Assembly (NCBI GenBank): GCA_914767715.1
Contig: OU612072.1
Coordinates: 11,470,001-11,534,000 of the forward strand
Length of the DNA: 64,000 bases
Origin: Membranipora membranacea
Lineage: Eukaryota > Bryozoa > Gymnolaemata > Cheilostomatida > Membraniporidae
Reading direction: 5' to 3'
In this document: positions 59,925 to 64,000 of the stretch, piece after piece
Layout: each line of letters begins with the position of its first letter
Numbering within the stretch: position 1 is the stretch's first letter
Program-made: the position numbers and the translations under genes
The notes under the pieces: model-generated
What the model was told of the DNA's origin: nothing
What the model saw: only the letters and a program-made list of their open reading frames with translations
Databases searched by the model: none

Positions 59925-61394
59925 GTACAGGGAATGAGAGTTACCTTCCCATTAGTTAACGGAGACTGCTTATGAATCTTTACTCAACATAATATATGCA
60001 TGAAAGCCTCGGAAAACATGAAACCCAACCAACAGGTATCATTCCATTACATAAATTTCATTAGTTGGATCTTGACAATTTTAATTTTGGGACTGCTAAC
60101 TTGGCATTATTGAAACATGAATAGAACCACAGGTCAGCACAATGCAATTATGATTAAAAGTCAACAATCAGTTGGCTAAATGAAAGGAGTGCTCTATTTA
60201 ATTTCATAACAAATAAACATCCAAGGGATCGAACTTGGTCAAACTGATCCTAGTTGCCATCAGTCAGCCATCTAGCGAAATTTATGTAATGTTTGATACA
60301 TCGCTCTATCCAATCCACCAACTCTCACATGTTTCAGGATGATTTATTATCCTCCTTACACTGTGACAGGTGATTTGATTATGGAATTACAATCAATCAT
60401 CCACAGTTTGAATGAAATGTCAATACTGTATGCTGGGATAAATGGCAGGGGTAGTCTAAGTGCTTCAACTGTGTTGAGATAGCTGGTCGTAGCATTTCAT
60501 TTTCAACTAATTTCCCAACAAGGGAAAGTGGATGATAATAAAATTCTACTACCAAATTTGATTCATAATTTCTGTAATTGACCAGCCATTAATCACTGTG
60601 AAGCCTATAGCCTATGCATCTAGCAGGCGACTTTGGTAATAATTATCTGTGATTATGAGCTGAAGACCTGTTGGTAGTTGATGCCCCAAATCTGAATCTA
60701 ACGGAGAGATTCACCTGTTTACTCTCCGCTGCCCAATTATTTTTGTTACTATACTGCTTTGACTACTATTTATGAATTCTCTCTGCCATCATATCAATTT
60801 TTTACTGATGATATTAATATTATCAAGCAAATTCGGATTCAAGGTTCGATCCCCATTTGTCCGTGTTTGGTTGAAACGTCGACCTGACTTTCATGAGTTT
60901 GATGACAAAGAGGCTCTGTATACCATTATATTTTTGTTCTGGCGTGCCTTAAAGGGATAATACACTTCTGATCTCTGTTTGGCAGCCAATGGAGCACAGA
61001 AAAATGTATGTACATACACAAACTCCTTATTTGTAATTAAAAACCCCTTGTTCTGCTCAAATGTGCATTCTAAATTGTAGTTGTGCATCTCCAACAAGAA
61101 ATAAGACAACTAACAGAATTGCTGAAAAAAGCTGATTTTGTGAGCAGTTGTGTGCTCCTACCTCTTGGTTGGTGTTTCAATTGTACAGATACTCAGAGTG
61201 CGCATGTGCAATAATGATGACCTTTGGACTTTAGCTTGTTATTTTCTAACAGCCCAGAATAACCTTGTGACAAAGTAGTTCTCTGCAGAATCCCCATCAA
61301 GAAAAGCGATTCCTGAGTACAAAGTTATGAGATACAGATACAGATATCTGATACAGAACACCCAATGTTCAAAGCTTTGTGATATCAAAACTAG

Positions 61395-61439
61395 ATCACT
61401 TCTCGGCCTATTGGCTAAGATCAAAGTGTCACTGCCAAT
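61395..61439 (+). pseudogene. 5' fragment of U2 snRNA
   Basis: atcacttctcggcctattgg followed by ctaagatcaaagtgt matches the conserved 5' end of U2 snRNA with few changes. The branch-point-pairing part (GUAGUA) and the rest of U2 do not follow. This is a truncated U2-derived sequence, not a working U2 gene. Confidence 0.8.
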
Positions 61440-62331
61440 GGCCGATTAGTGCCAGTTCAGTTTTGGCAGCAAACCCACGATTAGGAGGTCTTCTATGGCC
61501 TCACCTCTAGGATGCAATCTTATTTTTCTAGGATGTATCACATTCTCAGTATGAGGATTTAGGGCACTTTGTGTCCCTCTTTAGGAGCAGCCCAATCTTC
61601 GGTTTCTTAGTAAACAGCAAGTTTTTAATTACCAAAACCAGTGTAACATTTAGGGCAAAATATTTCCAAATTATTGGTTTTCATTGTTTCCCAAATTTTG
61701 ATACTCCGCCTAGGTGAATTAATCCAGGCCTTAAGCTGCAGCGACAAATGCATGCCTCAAAAGTTAACTCATTCACAGAATAAAGTAGGGCAGTTTAGAA
61801 GCAATTCACTTTGGATTTATGTATGTAGATTTGATTTTCTTTTAATTATAAATTGGCAATATACATGGTCTAAGTGTGCAGACAAATAGACTTCCTATGC
61901 AGAAGTTTTCTTGCCATTATCAATGTTGGCACAACTCTTGACAACTGTACAGCAAGTTTCAAAGTCACTGCCTATAAATCTGCTCAACTATTAAAGTCTT
62001 ATCTACATAGCTACTCTGAGAGCCTCGCTGGCATTATGATATATTATATGTGTGTTTTATGTCTGAGAAAACTCAACTACATTAATTGATAAACATTTCA
62101 ATTGATACATGCCCTTGCGTTTGATATAAATTAACTTTCTATACAAGAGGCAAGCAGGTTATATTGAGTGTTGAGGGTGATGATTTCAAAAACATTTGCT
62201 GTCTTTTAAATTTGCAGTTATTTATTTTCTTTAAAGAAAATGAAGTTTAATAACAGAAAAAAACAACAGAGATGTAGTTTGGGGTCCATAGAATATTTCA
62301 GCGACAGAAATCAAGACAATCAAGACACATA

Positions 62332-62890
62332 TTACAATTTTAGATGGCAGCCAGTACAGACGCAGGCATTGCCTCTTACCATACCTCCTCGACACTGTCC
62401 TCTTGCGGTACAACTGTTAGTGCATCTTTTAGCAGGGAATACAATTTGAGCCTCTGCATCTAAAATAAAAACGATAAAGGTCAACATAAAGACAACATCG
62501 GCTGCTGTTGTACTGGTCCTAAAGCTTGTAGAGTACTTTTTCCTGATCATCATGAGATGTTTTGAGATTTACAGTGTAGGGTGACTAATCATTTCATGAA
62601 TCACTTGTGTCTTACTTAGTATTTAAGTAATATGATGGAGCCTAATTGGGTTTGACAAGGAGTATTGCAGTAACAACTAGTCTTCAATTTCCTATACAAC
62701 ATAACCTTAATCTGTTAGACGCCAAATACCACAAGCACTAAAGAATATCAATAGGATTGAATTCTATTGATAGCAATTTATTTTCATTTTGACTATTGCT
62801 ACTCATTAAAATATCAAATTTGAATAACTTACATTGAACCATAGCAGCTAGGAGAGCCATTGCAACGAAAATACAAGCAGCGACCTTCAT
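62332..62890 (-). CDS. Divergent class B-type peptide B6, six cysteines
   Basis: Coding exons are 62833-62890 and 62332-62459, giving 61 residues. The signal peptide starts MKVAACIFVAMALLAAMVQ. The junction codon reads Tyr. The mature part starts AEAQIVFPAKRC, is Gly/Arg-rich and basic, and has C-x3-C-x5-C-x9-C-x-C-x2-C, ending with a short HLKL tail after the last cysteine. The N-terminal AEA..VFP links it to class B, but the 8-Cys extension is absent. The UTR acceptor is at 62916/62917. The UTR donor is at 63153/63154, and TATA at 63212-63219. It is convergent with A5. Confidence 0.83.
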
Positions 62891-63153
62891 TTTGAATTTT
62901 TAGTCTTTCTTACAACCTGTAGAATCATGACAGAAAATTACAAATTTATTTTCAGTGTCCTCGTACAATCATTTTATAAAATATTTTTGCATTCAGTGAC
63001 AGAAAAAAACATTGATAAAGTAATTGAATTCGGAGAGACAAGGAACAAAACATCACAATGCTTTCACTATCTCTGCATAAATGATTACATTTACAAAGTA
63101 TTATCAAGATAATAATTTAGATTAAACCTCAATAGCAATCACATGGTACTCAC

Positions 63154-63378
63154 TGGACAAGGATATTGCTGTAATTTCTAAAACTGATGACATAACAGCA
63201 AATGAATTCCCTTTATATACCAGAGCAGGGTCTTCCATGTCATCAATATTTCTGACAGTTTAAGATTGATTAATTCTTTCCTGTATTTACGATGATGGTA
63301 CGATAAATTGGGCAAATTAACATAGGTTCCCTTTCTTGTGTGATTGATTGGCTAGCTTTAAATTGGCATGACTTGGCA
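63154..63378 (-). promoter_or_regulatory. Class B promoter of B6
   Basis: TATA tttatata (on +) at 63212-63219. gcatgacttggca, one base off the element of B3-B5, lies at 63366-63378, about 150 bp upstream. Confidence 0.55.
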
Positions 63379-63399
63379 CAATACTGCTTACATACATAT

Positions 63400-64000
63400 G
63401 ACGCGACTGCATACAATTTTGCTTAGCTGATTCTTTCAATGAAAACCAGCCAGCATCTGTCCCTAATAATTTGCCACTTATGTTTATGGATTAATGTCGA
63501 TCTGAGAAAGATGAGTCCATCACTTGTTCAGAATATTTCCATGTCTAGGGTGTACCGAAGGTGTATTGCAGTTATTTTGTTTTTGTTGGTCAAGACAGAA
63601 AGAAACTAAATTTAATTGATCAATGAAGCTTGTCATGGCATGGTATATGTTCAGCAAACTTTCTTCACAATTGTCTACAGGACTAAGTTTATTCTCTAAT
63701 AGGAAAGGAAAAAATTAGACTTGGTATAGTATCACGTCAGGGTCAGCGTGTGCTTCATTTAAAAGTAAAGATTTGCACTTCATTTACCCTTGCCTGGAAT
63801 ATTTATTCAATAAAATTAGTAAAATTTGCCATAAGCTTGGCAGTATTCTCCAAAATTTGTTATCTCAATTCTAACATCTCAAATGATCCAATAATAGTAC
63901 TTTTAAATAGCAAATGCATTTATCAGGATCGTCAATTTTCCTGTTTATTTTATAGCTAAAATACCAATTGAATTACATTGTAAGATTTGCCAGGGTATTT
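63400..64000. other. No feature recognised
   Basis: AT-rich sequence after the last peptide gene. I see no splice-linked coding exon, TATA-plus-UTR module or repeat structure here. Confidence 0.4.

Larger units (their letters stand above)
56275..63400 (+). repeat. Tandem A-B unit 3
   Basis: Third and most diverged tandem unit, with A5 and B6. Its class A end is conserved. Its class B end has only promoter layout and the cysteine core in common with the other units. Confidence 0.7.

Overview
The window is AT-rich animal genomic DNA, probably from an invertebrate. Genes have spliceosomal introns with GT-AG borders, AATAAA signals and TATA-box promoters. Many small transposons, one non-LTR retrotransposon and several satellites are present. 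The sequence does not settle the phylum.

Layout. (1) About 1-7,851 holds the 3' part of a WD40-repeat gene on the + strand, best matched from family knowledge to WDR27. Twelve exons are readable, and one intron looks like a minor-spliceosome (U12-type) intron. (2) About 8,200-16,100 has no gene I can support. It holds a foldback element, 50-bp and 61-bp tandem repeats, a small terminal-inverted-repeat element with a 9-bp target duplication, and degenerate ACACATTAC-type satellites. (3) About 16,200-63,400 is a cluster of very small secreted cysteine-rich peptide genes. I read 13 intact genes, two copies of a promoter-fused relic, two orphan promoters and one truncated gene end.

Every cluster gene has the same plan: TATA box, short 5'UTR exon, intron, a 58-nt coding exon carrying the signal peptide, a phase-1 intron, then one exon with the mature peptide. 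All peptides share the core C-x3-C-x5-C-x9/11-C-x-C-x2-C. Class A has five genes with identical mature peptides, and class C has two diverged relatives. Class B has six genes, four of which carry two extra N-terminal cysteines. That gives an 8-Cys order like drosomycin-type and plant-type CS-alpha-beta defensins. Each A or C gene lies next to a B gene, usually convergent, and each class has its own promoter type. I infer an innate-defence (antimicrobial) or venom-like two-class peptide system; function is not shown by sequence.

History. A block of about 10 kb (A-B-relic-C-B) is tandemly duplicated (about 15.7-25.6 kb and 26.1-37.1 kb). It is followed by three tandem A-B units (about 41.5-48.1, 48.1-56.3 and 56.3-63.4 kb). 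A non-LTR retrotransposon landed in the 5'UTR of one class C gene with a 45-bp target duplication, and the empty site survives in the paralogous block. Comparison of paralogous units also exposes hAT-like, Harbinger-like and piggyBac-like non-autonomous insertions.
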